64,000 bases of DNA from Minicystis rosea (GTDB lineage: Bacteria; Myxococcota_A; Polyangia; Polyangiales; Polyangiaceae). Shown here in pieces: positions 1 through 8,359 of the stretch; position 1 is the stretch's first letter, and the number at the start of each line of letters is the position of its first letter. Below the pieces are notes generated by a model. It was given only the letters and a program-made list of their open reading frames with translations, was not told the DNA's origin and made no database searches. The translations under genes and the position numbers were made by a program. The DNA lies in assembly GCA_001931535.1 (NCBI GenBank), contig CP016211.1, positions 10,772,377-10,836,376 of the forward strand. Direction: 5' to 3'.

Positions 1-305
1 ACTTCATCGACTTCCCCGAGCCCGCGTTCATGCGGCGCATCGTGGCCGTGCATCACCCCGATCTGGAGGGCACGCTCGTCGACCAGACGCTGCGCGCGTT
101 CTACGACATCCGCGGCAACGCGCGGCTCCGCAAGCGGCCTTCGACCAGCGAGCTCATCGACTGGATCGCGGTGCTGAAGCGCGCGGGCGTGCACGAGGTG
201 AAGCTGGAGAAGGAGCTGCCGTTCCTGGGCGCGCTCCTCAAGAAAGAGCAGGACATGGTGGCGCTCGCCGACCAGCTCGCGGGCGGCAAGAAGTTCCGGT
301 CGTAA
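1..305 (+). CDS. MoxR-type AAA+ ATPase, C-terminal fragment
   Basis: The reading frame is already open at the left edge (first full codon at base 3), so the 5' end lies outside the window. The visible 100 residues have the C-terminal lid pattern of MoxR ATPases: IDFPEPAFMRRIVAVHHP, then RGNARLRKRPSTSELIDW (sensor-2-like Arg region) and a short helical tail. Walker motifs are missing because they lie upstream. MoxR proteins are AAA+ chaperones that work with VWA proteins on metal-centre or complex assembly. The VWA gene starts 3 bases after this stop, so the two are almost certainly one operon. Confidence 0.85.
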   Translation, partial: FIDFPEPAFMRRIVAVHHPDLEGTLVDQTLRAFYDIRGNARLRKRPSTSELIDWIAVLKRAGVHEVKLEKELPFLGALLKKEQDMVALADQLAGGKKFRS

Positions 306-307
306 CC

Positions 308-1486
308 ATGTTCGTCCCGTTCATCTACGAGCTGCGCAAGCGCAAGGTGCCTGTCGGCACGCAGGAGACCGTGGCGTTGGCGCGCGCGCTCGCCGCCGAT
401 CTGCACGGCTCGTCGCTCGACGGGTTCTATCACGTGGCCCGCGCGCTCCTCATCCACTCCGAGGCGCACCTCGATGACTTCGACGTCGCCTTCGCCGCGC
501 ATTTCCGCGGCGTGGCCGCCGACGCCAAGGCGATCGCGGAGGAGCTCCTCGACTGGCTCAAGGACCCGATCAAGATGCGCGACCTCTCGCAGGAGGAGCG
601 CGACGCGATCGAGGCGCTCGATTTGGAGGAGGTGCTGCGCCGCTTCGAAGAGCGCCTCAAGGAGCAGAAGGAGCGGCACGACGGGGGCAATCACTGGATC
701 GGGACGGGCGGCACGTCGCCGTTCGGATCGGGCGGCGTGAACCCGAACGGCATTCAAGTCGGGCCCGGCGGCGGCGGTCGCGGCGGCGCGATGAAGACGG
801 CCGACGCGCGCAAGTACCGGCCCTACCGCAGCGACGTGGTGCTCGACGTCCGGCAGATCGAGGTCGCGCTCCGCAAGCTGCGCGCCTTCGTGCGCGAAGG
901 CGCCGATCAAGAGCTCGACATCGACGGGACCATCGACGCCACCGCGAAGGACGCGGGCGAGCTCTCCATCGTCACGCGTCCCCCGCGCCGCCCGAACACG
1001 CGCGTGATCTTGATGATGGACGTGGGCGGGTCGATGGATCCGTACGCGCACCTCATGTCGCAGGTCTTCAGCGCGGCCAAACGATCGACGCACTGGAAAG
1101 AGCTGCGCACGTACTACTTCCACAATTGCATCTACGGTCGCGTCTACAAGACCGAGGGCTTTCAAGATCCGGTGCGCATCACCGACCTCATCGCGGAGTG
1201 CGGCAAGCACTACAAGCTGGTGCTCGTCGGCGACGCGGCGATGGCGCCTTACGAGCTCCTCGGATCGCCGGGCTGGGGTGACGATGGGAGGGTGCCGGGC
1301 GTCGCTTGGCTGACCGCGCTGCGCGAGCACTTCGAGCGATCGGTGTGGCTCAACCCGGACGGGATCGGCGTGTATCCGCACCCGACGGTCGACGCGATCG
1401 CCAAGGTCTTCCCGATGTTCGCGCTCACCATCGACGGGCTCGGCCAGGCCATTCACGAGCTTGTCCGGGGCGGTCGCGGCGCCTGA
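308..1486 (+). CDS. VWA domain protein, CoxE-like MoxR partner
   Basis: 392 residues. The N-terminal part (about 1-130) is helical and charged. It is followed by a Gly-rich linker (about 135-165) and a VWA domain (about 230-390) with the metal-site motif DVGGSMDPY, in which the usual first Ser of DxSxS is Gly. The motif order fits the CoxE-like VWA family that pairs with MoxR ATPases. The gene follows the MoxR stop by 3 bases and is probably translationally coupled. The target complex cannot be told from here because genes further upstream are missing. Confidence 0.88.
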   Translation: MFVPFIYELRKRKVPVGTQETVALARALAADLHGSSLDGFYHVARALLIHSEAHLDDFDVAFAAHFRGVAADAKAIAEELLDWLKDPIKMRDLSQEERDAIEALDLEEVLRRFEERLKEQKERHDGGNHWIGTGGTSPFGSGGVNPNGIQVGPGGGGRGGAMKTADARKYRPYRSDVVLDVRQIEVALRKLRAFVREGADQELDIDGTIDATAKDAGELSIVTRPPRRPNTRVILMMDVGGSMDPYAHLMSQVFSAAKRSTHWKELRTYYFHNCIYGRVYKTEGFQDPVRITDLIAECGKHYKLVLVGDAAMAPYELLGSPGWGDDGRVPGVAWLTALREHFERSVWLNPDGIGVYPHPTVDAIAKVFPMFALTIDGLGQAIHELVRGGRGA

Positions 1487-1561
1487 TCTTCGGGCCCGGC
1501 GAGGGGCCGGGCGCGCTTTACCGCGGCGCTTCCTGTCGACACAATGCGTCTGACCCGACGC

Positions 1562-2698
1562 ATGAGCCTCGACGACCTCCGCCGCCGCATCAACGCCATC
1601 GACGATCAGATCCTCGCGCTCCTCGAGCAGCGCGCCGACGTGGTCACGCTGGTCGCGCGCGAGAAGCAGGCGAAGAACCTCGCTACCCACGATCCCGAGC
1701 GCGAGCGCGAGGTGCTCGAACGGCTCGCGGACAAGGGCGCGGGGCGCTTTCCCCGGGAAGCCATCATCGCGGTGTATCGCGAGGTGATGAGCGCGTGCCT
1801 CGCCATCCAGGCGCCGCTCACGGTCGCGTTCCTCGGCCCCGAAGGCACGTTCACGCACATCGCGGCGCGTCGGCTCTTCGGCCTGGGCGCGCGCTACACC
1901 GAGGCGACCACCATCGACGGCGTGTTCGATGCGGTGCGGCGCGGCGGCGCTTCGTACGGCGTGGTGCCGATCGAGAACTCGACCGAAGGATCGGTGACGC
2001 ACGCCGTGGATGCGCTCCTCGAGGGCACGCTGCTCATCCGCCGCGAGCTCGTGGTCGAGGTCGCGCATTGCCTGCTCAGCACGGCGGGCAAGCTGACCGC
2101 GGTGGAGCGCGTGTACTCGCACCCGCAGGCGCTCGCGCAATGTCGCGGTTGGCTCGGCAAGCACCTCGCGTCCGCGCAGCTCGTGCAGACGTCGTCGACC
2201 GCGGCCGCCGCGCGCGAGGCGTCGGGCGATCCGGGGGGCGCGGCCATCGGATCGGTGCTCGCCGGTGAGCTCTATGGGCTGCCGGTGTTGCGCGAGCGCA
2301 TCCAGGATCGCGCCGAGAACGCCACGCGCTTCGTGGTGCTCGCGCGCGAAGATGCGCAGCGCACGGGCCGCGATCGCACGACGCTCGGCTTCACGCTCCG
2401 CGACGAGCCGGGCGCGCTCCGGCGCACGCTCGAGATCTTCGACGCCGAGGGCGTGAACCTGTCACGCATCGAGTCGCGTCCGAGCCGGCAGAAGGCGTGG
2501 GAGTACGTCTTCCTCGTCGATCTCGACGGCCACCGTGACGATCCGGCGGTCGCGCGCGCCATCGCGCGCCTCCGCGCGCACAGCGAGTCGGTCACGATGC
2601 TCGGGAGCTACCCGCGCGCCGCGAGCGACGAGGTCGCCCGCCCCGCCGGGGCGGCGCAAGGGGGGGACGATGATCAGCGCAGCTTATCAGGGGGTTGA
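1562..2698 (+). CDS. pheA: Chorismate mutase-prephenate dehydratase (P-protein)
   Basis: 378 residues from the ATG at 1562 (an in-frame ATG at 1544 is possible but adds only an Arg-rich stub). Three domains are visible: AroQ-type chorismate mutase (1-85, RRRINAIDDQILALLEQR), prephenate dehydratase (87-270, FLGPEGTFTH, VPIENSTEGSV, catalytic TRF at 255-257) and ACT (275-355, GAL at 284 and ESRP at 304-307, the phenylalanine-binding motifs). It should convert chorismate through prephenate to phenylpyruvate, with Phe feedback control. The C-terminal 20 residues are low-complexity and overlap the next gene by 29 bases. All catalytic and regulatory motifs are intact. Confidence 0.95.
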   Translation: MSLDDLRRRINAIDDQILALLEQRADVVTLVAREKQAKNLATHDPEREREVLERLADKGAGRFPREAIIAVYREVMSACLAIQAPLTVAFLGPEGTFTHIAARRLFGLGARYTEATTIDGVFDAVRRGGASYGVVPIENSTEGSVTHAVDALLEGTLLIRRELVVEVAHCLLSTAGKLTAVERVYSHPQALAQCRGWLGKHLASAQLVQTSSTAAAAREASGDPGGAAIGSVLAGELYGLPVLRERIQDRAENATRFVVLAREDAQRTGRDRTTLGFTLRDEPGALRRTLEIFDAEGVNLSRIESRPSRQKAWEYVFLVDLDGHRDDPAVARAIARLRAHSESVTMLGSYPRAASDEVARPAGAAQGGDDDQRSLSGG

Positions 2699-4406
2699 GG
2701 GCGCATACTCCGACGTGATCCTGCGCGCGCACTTTGGAGCGCGCGGCGAAAAGGTGGAGACGATCGGGCAGCCGACGTTCCGCGACGTCGCCGTGGCGCT
2801 CCTCGCGGGGCGCGCGCGCTTCGGGATCTTGCCGCTCGAGAACACGATCGCGGGCACCTTCCGCGAAGGCTACGATCTCCTGGCCCAATACGATCTGCAG
2901 CCCGTGCGCGAGGTGGTGGTGCGCATGGATCACCGCCTCCTCGGCGTGCCGGGCGCGACGCTCGCGGGGCTGCGCCGCGTGGAAGCGCACCCCATCGTGC
3001 TCGAAGAGTGCGGGAAGTTCTTGGCGACGCTCCCCGCCGCGCGCGCGGTGCCCGCCATCGACACCGGCGTGGCCGCGCGCGACGTCGCCGAGGCCAAAGA
3101 TCCGAGCATCGCCGCCATCGCCCCGCCGGAGGCGGCCGCGCGCTACGGGCTCGTCGAGCTGGCGGCGAACATCGCCGATCACCCCGAGACGTACACCCGC
3201 TTTCTCATCGTCGAGTCCGTGCGGCCCGAGCTGCGCACACCCGCGGAGTCGGCGAGCCGTCGCACCAGCGTGCTCTTCTCGACGGCGCACGAGCACGGCT
3301 GTCTGGCGCGCTGTCTCTCGATCCTCTCGGAAGCAGGGGTAAACCTCTCCAAGCTCGAATCTCGGCCGAAGCCCGGGCGCACCTGGGAGTACATGTTTTA
3401 CGCCGATTTCGAGGGCGATGCGGTCGATGCGCGCATCGCCGAGGCCATCACCAGCATGCGCGCGCGCTGCACCGAGTTCCGCCTGCTCGGGAGCTACGAC
3501 ATCGCCGCGCCCGCCGAGAAGCGCGCGCCGGTGCTGCAGAAGCCGGTGGCCGCAACGGTGACCTGCACGCCCGCGGCGCCCGCGATGCCGGCTGCCGCGA
3601 AGAATTGGCCGAAGGCCGCGCGTCCATCGAAGCCTGCGGGCACGCAGGTGCGCATCGGGCCCGCGCTCGTGGGCGGCGGTGACTTCGTGATCATCGCCGG
3701 CCCGTGCTCGGTCGAGTCGCGCGAGCAAGTCATCGCCACCGCCGAAGCGGTGCGCGCCCGCGGCGCGGTCATGCTCCGCGGCGGCGCGTTCAAGCCACGT
3801 ACGAACCCGTATGCATTCCAGGGCCTCGGCTGGGACGGCGTCGATCTGCTCGCCGAAGCGGGCCGCGTCACGGGCCTGCCGACGGTGAGCGAAGTGATGA
3901 GCGTCGATCAAGTCGAGCGCATGGCCCGCTCCGTCGACGTGCTCCAGATCGGCGCACGCAACATGCAGAACTTCGATCTGCTCAAGGCCGTGGGCCGCAC
4001 GGTCAAGCCCATCCTCTTGAAACGCGGCCTCTCGGCCACGCTCGACGAGCTGCTCGCCGCGGCCGAATACATCCTCAGCGAGGGCAATCCGCACGTGCTC
4101 CTCTGCGAGCGCGGCATCCGCACCTTCGAGACGGCCACGCGCAACACGCTCGATCTCTCGGCCGTCCCCGTGCTCCGCGAGCGCACGCACCTGCCCATCC
4201 TCGTCGACCCGTCGCACGGCGTCGGCGTGCGCCGCTGGATCCGCCCGCTCGCCCGCGCCGCCAAGGCCGTCGGCGCCGACGGCATCATCGTCGAAGTGCA
4301 CCCGAACCCGGCCGAAGCCAAGTCGGACGCCGATCAAGCGCTCACGTTCCAGGACTTCGAAGAGATCGTCGGCGAGCTCGGCGAGATCCCCGATTTCGGC
4401 GCGTAG
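2670..4406 (+). CDS. Prephenate dehydratase-ACT fused to DAHP synthase
   Basis: 578 residues from the ATG at 2670; the frame is open further upstream, but homology begins at this Met. Residues 5-185 are a second prephenate dehydratase domain (YQGVEGAYSD, LPLENTIAGTF, TRF at 176-178). Residues 198-275 are an ACT domain with ESRP at 230-233, though GAL is replaced by GCL. A Pro/Ala linker runs 278-325. Residues 326-575 are a type I-beta DAHP synthase (AGPCSVES at 343-350, KPRTNPYAFQG, QIGARNMQN, DPSHGVG). The protein joins the first step of the shikimate pathway to the penultimate step of Phe synthesis. It could be a bifunctional enzyme, or the dehydratase-ACT part could serve as a Phe sensor for the synthase. 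Start overlaps pheA by 29 bases. Confidence 0.93.
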   Translation: MISAAYQGVEGAYSDVILRAHFGARGEKVETIGQPTFRDVAVALLAGRARFGILPLENTIAGTFREGYDLLAQYDLQPVREVVVRMDHRLLGVPGATLAGLRRVEAHPIVLEECGKFLATLPAARAVPAIDTGVAARDVAEAKDPSIAAIAPPEAAARYGLVELAANIADHPETYTRFLIVESVRPELRTPAESASRRTSVLFSTAHEHGCLARCLSILSEAGVNLSKLESRPKPGRTWEYMFYADFEGDAVDARIAEAITSMRARCTEFRLLGSYDIAAPAEKRAPVLQKPVAATVTCTPAAPAMPAAAKNWPKAARPSKPAGTQVRIGPALVGGGDFVIIAGPCSVESREQVIATAEAVRARGAVMLRGGAFKPRTNPYAFQGLGWDGVDLLAEAGRVTGLPTVSEVMSVDQVERMARSVDVLQIGARNMQNFDLLKAVGRTVKPILLKRGLSATLDELLAAAEYILSEGNPHVLLCERGIRTFETATRNTLDLSAVPVLRERTHLPILVDPSHGVGVRRWIRPLARAAKAVGADGIIVEVHPNPAEAKSDADQALTFQDFEEIVGELGEIPDFGA

Positions 4407-4438
4407 CCGCAGCCGTCGCGCTGCCGGCGACACATGGA

Positions 4439-4467
4439 GCGATGCGCCGGCATGATCGGCGCATCGC
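4439..4467 (+). terminator. Hairpin terminator after the DAHP synthase fusion
   Basis: A perfect 11-base stem, GCGATGCGCCG / CGGCGCATCGC, with a 7-base loop, 33 bases after the stop and between two convergent genes. There is no clear U tract, so it may act in both directions or by stabilising the 3' end. Confidence 0.6.
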
Positions 4468-4508
4468 CTTCATGAAACCCTATCGCGTACAGCTTTCAGC
4501 GGGGCCGC

Positions 4509-5120
4509 TCACTGGGCCGCCTGCTGCTGCGCCTGCTCCGCCATCTTTCGTGCGAACTCGACACCGGCCTCGGCCATCTGCTTCGCCGTCATGTTTCGCA
4601 CGCGCGTCGCGATCATCCACGTGTGGCCGAAGGGATCGACGAGCGCGCCCATGCGATCGCCCCAGAACATGTCGCTCACGGGCATCATCACGTTGGCGCC
4701 CGCGTCGGCGGCGCGCTTGGCCCACGCGTCGACGTCCTTCACGTAGAGCTGGATGCCCGCGGTCGTCGTGCGCGGCCCGCTCGGCGCGATGGAGTTGCCC
4801 ATCGGGCTCTCGTCGTTGAGGAACAGGATCGAGTCGCCGATCTTGATCTCCGCATGCCAGATGCTCTTCCCATCGGGCGACGGCATGCGTGACAGCTCCT
4901 TGGCGCCGAAGGCCTTCACGTACCAATCGATCGCCGCGCCCGCGTCCTTGAAAACGAGGTTCGGCGTGATCGTGTGGTAGCCGGCCGGCACCGCGAGGAC
5001 CTTCTTCGCCGCGCTCTTCTTGGCGGCGCTCTTCTTCGCCGGGGCACTCTTCGCGGGCGCGCTCTTCGCGGCACCACGCTTCGCCGTGACCTTCTTCGCA
5101 GCCTTCTTTTTCGCAGCCAT
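4509..5120 (-). CDS. VOC (glyoxalase-like) protein with Lys/Ala-rich N-terminal tail
   Basis: 203 residues. The start is the ATG at 5120, which has GGAGG five bases upstream; longer upstream reading adds no homology. Residues 1-42 are almost entirely Ala, Lys, Pro and Ser in AKK/AKSAP units, like histone H1-type tails. Residues 45-180 have the PhnB-like VOC pattern: ITPNLVFKDAGAAIDWYVKAFGAKEL, H of WHAEI, then MFWGDRMGALVDPFGHTWMIA. VOC proteins are metal-dependent lyases, dioxygenases or resistance proteins; the substrate cannot be told. The tail suggests nucleic-acid or other polyanion binding, which is inference. It lies downstream of the oxidoreductase gene on the same strand. Confidence 0.85.
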   Translation of the reverse strand: MAAKKKAAKKVTAKRGAAKSAPAKSAPAKKSAAKKSAAKKVLAVPAGYHTITPNLVFKDAGAAIDWYVKAFGAKELSRMPSPDGKSIWHAEIKIGDSILFLNDESPMGNSIAPSGPRTTTAGIQLYVKDVDAWAKRAADAGANVMMPVSDMFWGDRMGALVDPFGHTWMIATRVRNMTAKQMAEAGVEFARKMAEQAQQQAAQ

Positions 5121-5203
5121 GGTCGCCTCCGTGGAGATCGAGGTACCCGGAGGAGAACGCCGCGCTCCGATCTCCGTCAAGCGCTCTCACGCGCGGACGC
5201 GCG

Positions 5204-6241
5204 TCAGTCGACGGCCAGCACCACCTTGCCGAACACCTTGCGATTCTCGAGCGCCTCGTGTGCCTCGCGCGCATCCCACAGCGAAACCACGCGGTCCACG
5301 GTGGCGCGCAGCCGGCCGTCGAGGATCATCGGCAATGCTTCGAGCAGATCGCCTTTGCTCCCCATCGTCGACCCGCGCACCTCGACTTGGCGGAAGAAGA
5401 TCTGCCGCAGATCCACGTTCGCCGCGAACCCCGCCGTCGCGCCACACGTGACGATGCGCCCGCCCCACGCGCACGCCGTCACGGCCTTCTCGAAGAGCTC
5501 GCCGCCGACGTGATCGAGGATCACGTCGGCCCCCGCGCGCTTCGTCAACCGGCGCACTTCGCCCACGTAGTCCTGCTCGCTCGTGACGATCACCTCGTCC
5601 GCGCCGAGCCCGAGGGCGCGCTCGCGCTTGTCCGGCGAGCTCGTGGTGGCGATGACGCGCGCGCCCACCATCTTGCACATCTTGATGGCCATCGACGACA
5701 CGCCGCTCCCCGCCGCGTGCACGACCACCGTCTGGCCCGGCTGCACCTCGCCCTTCTCGAAGACCATCTGCCACGCCGTCAAGGTGCAGAGCGGCAGCGC
5801 GGCCGCGTCCGTGAACGAGAGCGCGTCGCCGATCTTGATGAGGTTCTGATCGGGCAGGTTGATGTGGCGCGCATAGCCACCCTGCGTGTTCTCGCCGAGG
5901 ATCCGATACGATCGGCACAAGTTGTCGCGCCCCGAGAGGCACGCGCGGCAGACCCCGCACGAGAGGCCGGGCTGCACCATCACGCGATCGCCGACGGCGA
6001 CGCCGCGCGCGCCGGGGCCGAGCTCTTCGACGACACCGGCGATGTCGCAGCCGAGCCGGTGCGGATACTCGAGCTTGAAGTGCGGCCCGCCGCGCCGGAC
6101 CCAGAGGTCCATGTGGTTCATCGCCACCGCGTGCACGCGCACGCGCACGCTGCACGGCCCAGGCGGCAGCAGATCGATCGTCCGCTTCTCCAGCACCTCG
6201 GGCCCGCCGTGGCGGTCCAGCACCATCGCCTCGGTGTTCAT
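5204..6241 (-). CDS. Zinc-type MDR alcohol dehydrogenase/quinone oxidoreductase
   Basis: 345 residues, the usual length for the medium-chain dehydrogenase/reductase family. The N-terminal GroES-like part has GCDIAGVVEELG and the structural zinc Cys cluster CGVCRACLSGRDNLC (about 95-110). The Rossmann part has the variant nucleotide loop HAAGSGVSSMAIKMCK (about 175-190) and ends with KVFGKVVL. It should be a cytoplasmic NAD(P)H-dependent oxidoreductase; the substrate is unknown. It begins 22 bases after the small histidine kinase stop, and the VOC gene follows 83 bases downstream, so the three may be co-transcribed. Confidence 0.9.
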   Translation of the reverse strand: MNTEAMVLDRHGGPEVLEKRTIDLLPPGPCSVRVRVHAVAMNHMDLWVRRGGPHFKLEYPHRLGCDIAGVVEELGPGARGVAVGDRVMVQPGLSCGVCRACLSGRDNLCRSYRILGENTQGGYARHINLPDQNLIKIGDALSFTDAAALPLCTLTAWQMVFEKGEVQPGQTVVVHAAGSGVSSMAIKMCKMVGARVIATTSSPDKRERALGLGADEVIVTSEQDYVGEVRRLTKRAGADVILDHVGGELFEKAVTACAWGGRIVTCGATAGFAANVDLRQIFFRQVEVRGSTMGSKGDLLEALPMILDGRLRATVDRVVSLWDAREAHEALENRKVFGKVVLAVD

Positions 6242-6263
6242 GGCCGCGAGGCTAGTACAACGC

Positions 6264-6953
6264 CTATCGATTCGGCAGCCAGAAGCAGAGCGCCGCGCCG
6301 CCGCGCGGCCCGGCGGTCACCGTGATCGTGCCGCCGTGGGCCGAGAGGATCGTGCGGCACAGCGAGAGGCCGAGCCCGGTCCCTCGCGCCTTGGACGTGA
6401 CCAGCGGCTCGAACGCGCGCCCGACGACGGCGGCGTCGAAGCCGGGCCCATCGTCCTCCACCACGAACCACGTCCGCTCCTCGTCACGCCACGCCCGCGT
6501 CACGATCGCGCCGTGCCCGCGTCCATCGAGCGCCTCCACCGCGTTGAGATAGAGGTTCGAGAGTACCCGTTCGAGGAGGATCGGATCGCAGAAGACGGTC
6601 AGGTCCACCGGATCGACGGCGACCTCGAAGGTGACGTTGGTGGGCAGCGTCAGCGCATGGCGAGCGGTGTCGACGAGGCGGCCGACCACCGCCGACTCGC
6701 GCCGCACCGGCTCGCCGCGAGCGAGCCCGAGCACGCTGCCGATGACGTCGTGGGCCTTGCGGATCTCCGCGGCGACCTGATCCAGGTGCCGCACCAAGCG
6801 CCCGCGATCGTCGATGTCGCGTTGGGCGAGGAACAGCGCCGACTCGGCGACGGCCAGCGCATTGCGCAGCTCGTGCGCCACGCTCGCGCCGACTGCGCCG
6901 GCCGCCGCGAGGCGCGCGGCCGGCTCGGTATCGCAGGGATCCGATTCGCTCAC
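6264..6953 (-). CDS. Small soluble sensor histidine kinase
   Basis: About 229 residues if it starts at the GTG at 6953. The frame stays open to an ATG at 7064, but that extension crosses a perfect 17-base inverted repeat and looks non-coding. H-box is VGASVAHELRNALAV; N-box NLYLNAVEAL; G1 EDDGPGFD; G2 GTGLGLSL. There is no transmembrane segment, PAS or GAF domain, so it is a bare kinase core that must receive its signal from a partner protein. No response regulator is adjacent. It lies just upstream of the MDR gene on the same strand. Confidence 0.85.
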   Translation of the reverse strand: MSESDPCDTEPAARLAAAGAVGASVAHELRNALAVAESALFLAQRDIDDRGRLVRHLDQVAAEIRKAHDVIGSVLGLARGEPVRRESAVVGRLVDTARHALTLPTNVTFEVAVDPVDLTVFCDPILLERVLSNLYLNAVEALDGRGHGAIVTRAWRDEERTWFVVEDDGPGFDAAVVGRAFEPLVTSKARGTGLGLSLCRTILSAHGGTITVTAGPRGGAALCFWLPNR

Positions 6954-6986
6954 ATGGCGAGCATAGCGCGCGCTGCCGCGGTCCGG

Positions 6987-7031
6987 GCCTCCGGGCGAGC
7001 CCCCTGAAACGATCGGGGCTCGCCCGGAGGC
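6987..7031. repeat. 17-base perfect inverted repeat
   Basis: GCCTCCGGGCGAGCCCC at 6987-7003 is matched perfectly by its reverse complement at 7015-7031, with an 11-base AT-containing spacer. It lies directly upstream of the proposed GTG start of the histidine kinase. It could be a hairpin in the kinase leader, an operator, or a terminator for transcription arriving from the right. Confidence 0.8.
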
Positions 7032-7140
7032 TCGGCACATGTCCCTCGAATGGGCCGAGGGCACCGCGAGCGCATCACGAAGCGCCCCAACTCACATGGA
7101 CCATGCGAGCGAACGGGCGCGGAAGGCGGGAACGACAGGA

Positions 7141-7600
7141 ACGAAGCGAAGCAACGTGCTTGAAGCGAAGCAGTCAACGCAATCCAGCAAAGCAAGCGTG
7201 CGAAGCGAAGAAGCAGTCAGCCGAAGCAAAGCAATCCGTGAAGCGAAGCCGAGCGCGAAGCAAAGCAATGTGGTCGAAGCCAAGCATCCATCGAAGCAGA
7301 CGCGTGCCCGGGCCCGATGATGAAAAGAGCCCGTGCCCACGCCGCAAACCATTCAAGAAGCGAAGCAGTAAGCGGTGGCGATCGACGCATCGAAATGGTC
7401 GTTCGTCCCACGTAAGCGAAGCGATGGGGCCGATGGGTCACGAGAAGACGGGGATAGGGCCGGCTGCTCGAACCGATCGGCCATGAAGGGCCATGAAGGC
7501 CAGAAGCAAAGCGATGAAGGTAAGCAGAGGAATCTCGCGGCAGCGACGCCCGTTCGTCATCGCGCGCCGTCGCCGGGAGATGCATTCGTTTAAGTGAAGC
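7141..7600. repeat. Degenerate GAAGCGAAGC/GAAGCAAAGC repeat region
   Basis: The + strand is packed with GAAGC units, many in pairs (GAAGCGAAGC, GAAGCAAAGCAA, AAGCGAAGCAG), densest at 7141-7290 and thinning to 7600. The stretch is purine-rich on this strand and clearly lower in GC than its surroundings. Units are separated by variable spacers, so this is not a simple tandem array or a CRISPR. Nothing in either strand looks like a mobile gene. Confidence 0.75.
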
Positions 7601-8047
7601 TAAGCTACGACGAGCGCGGTGGTCGCCGGTCTCGTGGTCGCGTCAGCACCATGAGCAAAGCCGATGCCGTCCATCGATCGGGCGCTCTGCCCGCGAAATT
7701 GGGTGCACGCGCGGCCGCTCCGGTCGAGGGACCCTGATTTTCATGTCACGGGTGGCCGGATTGTGCGGCGCGCCCGCCCCATGCTCGCGCCGATCATCCC
7801 GTCGCGCCATGGGTGGGATGCCGCGACGGCACCCTCCATCGCGCGCCTGCGCCGTCATGCATTTTTGCGCGGTTTCCCCGCGGATCTCGAAGGCTGCCGC
7901 CGCGCCCTCGGGTGCCGCAGACTGTGCCGTCGAGCCCTGACGCGCATCGCGGTCGCCCACCGCCATTGCCCGAGCCACGCGCGTCGGCGACCCCGCGTCG
8001 TCATGGTCTGTCCGCGCCTTCCTCGAATCGATGCAGATGGCGCTGAA

Positions 8048-8053
8048 AGGAGG
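8048..8053 (+). promoter_or_regulatory. Strong ribosome binding site for a TTG-start lipoprotein
   Basis: AAAGGAGG ends six bases before a TTG at 8060 that is in frame with the lipoprotein signal sequence. The later ATG at 8096 has only a badly spaced GGAAGG next to it. This decides in favour of the TTG start. Confidence 0.55.
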
Positions 8054-8059
8054 GGCGGC

Positions 8060-8287
8060 TTGACGCCGGACGGCGCGGGGTATCTGGTGGAAGGGATGCG
8101 CCGGCTGCTCCTCTCGATCTTCGCGCTCGTCGTGATGGGTTGCGGAGAAGCTGCGCCTGCACCGGCCATGGCGCCTCTGCCTGCCGCCGTCGGTCTGCCG
8201 GCGGCGCCGCCGCCCACGAGCCCGAGCCCGGCGCCCACGAGCTGTGGTTGCAGCGTGCAGCCGCAGGCCGCGCCCCCATCGCCCTGA
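8060..8287 (+). CDS. Small Pro/Ala-rich lipoprotein
   Basis: 75 residues from the TTG at 8060 (63 from the ATG at 8096). The signal sequence MRRLLLSIFALVVMGC ends in a lipobox-like VMGC. The mature part is about 48 residues, nearly all Ala and Pro, with a CGC motif near the end. It should be a membrane-anchored periplasmic or outer-membrane peptide of unknown role. A larger lipoprotein gene follows 72 bases later on the same strand. Confidence 0.6.
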   Translation: MTPDGAGYLVEGMRRLLLSIFALVVMGCGEAAPAPAMAPLPAAVGLPAAPPPTSPSPAPTSCGCSVQPQAAPPSP

Positions 8288-8359
8288 GCCCCGCTGGTGA
8301 ACCCGAACCAGCTCCGAAACCAGCGCCGGCAACCCGGCCCAACCCCCGTTCGAGGAACC

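Larger units (their letters stand above)
7032..8059. other. Gene-poor kilobase with no convincing coding gene
   Basis: No frame here shows a recognisable protein family or a good start site. The left half carries the GAAGC repeat described separately. The right half (7600-8059) is ordinary high-GC sequence, open in several frames without any domain. A 74-codon Lys/Ala/Ser-rich frame (ATG 7096 to stop 7320) runs through the repeat but has no ribosome binding site. Confidence 0.6.

Noticed and set aside
7103..7486. Lys/Arg-rich + frame through the GAAGC repeat
   Set aside because: Composition follows from the repeat itself; no ribosome binding site, no stop or start conservation to judge.
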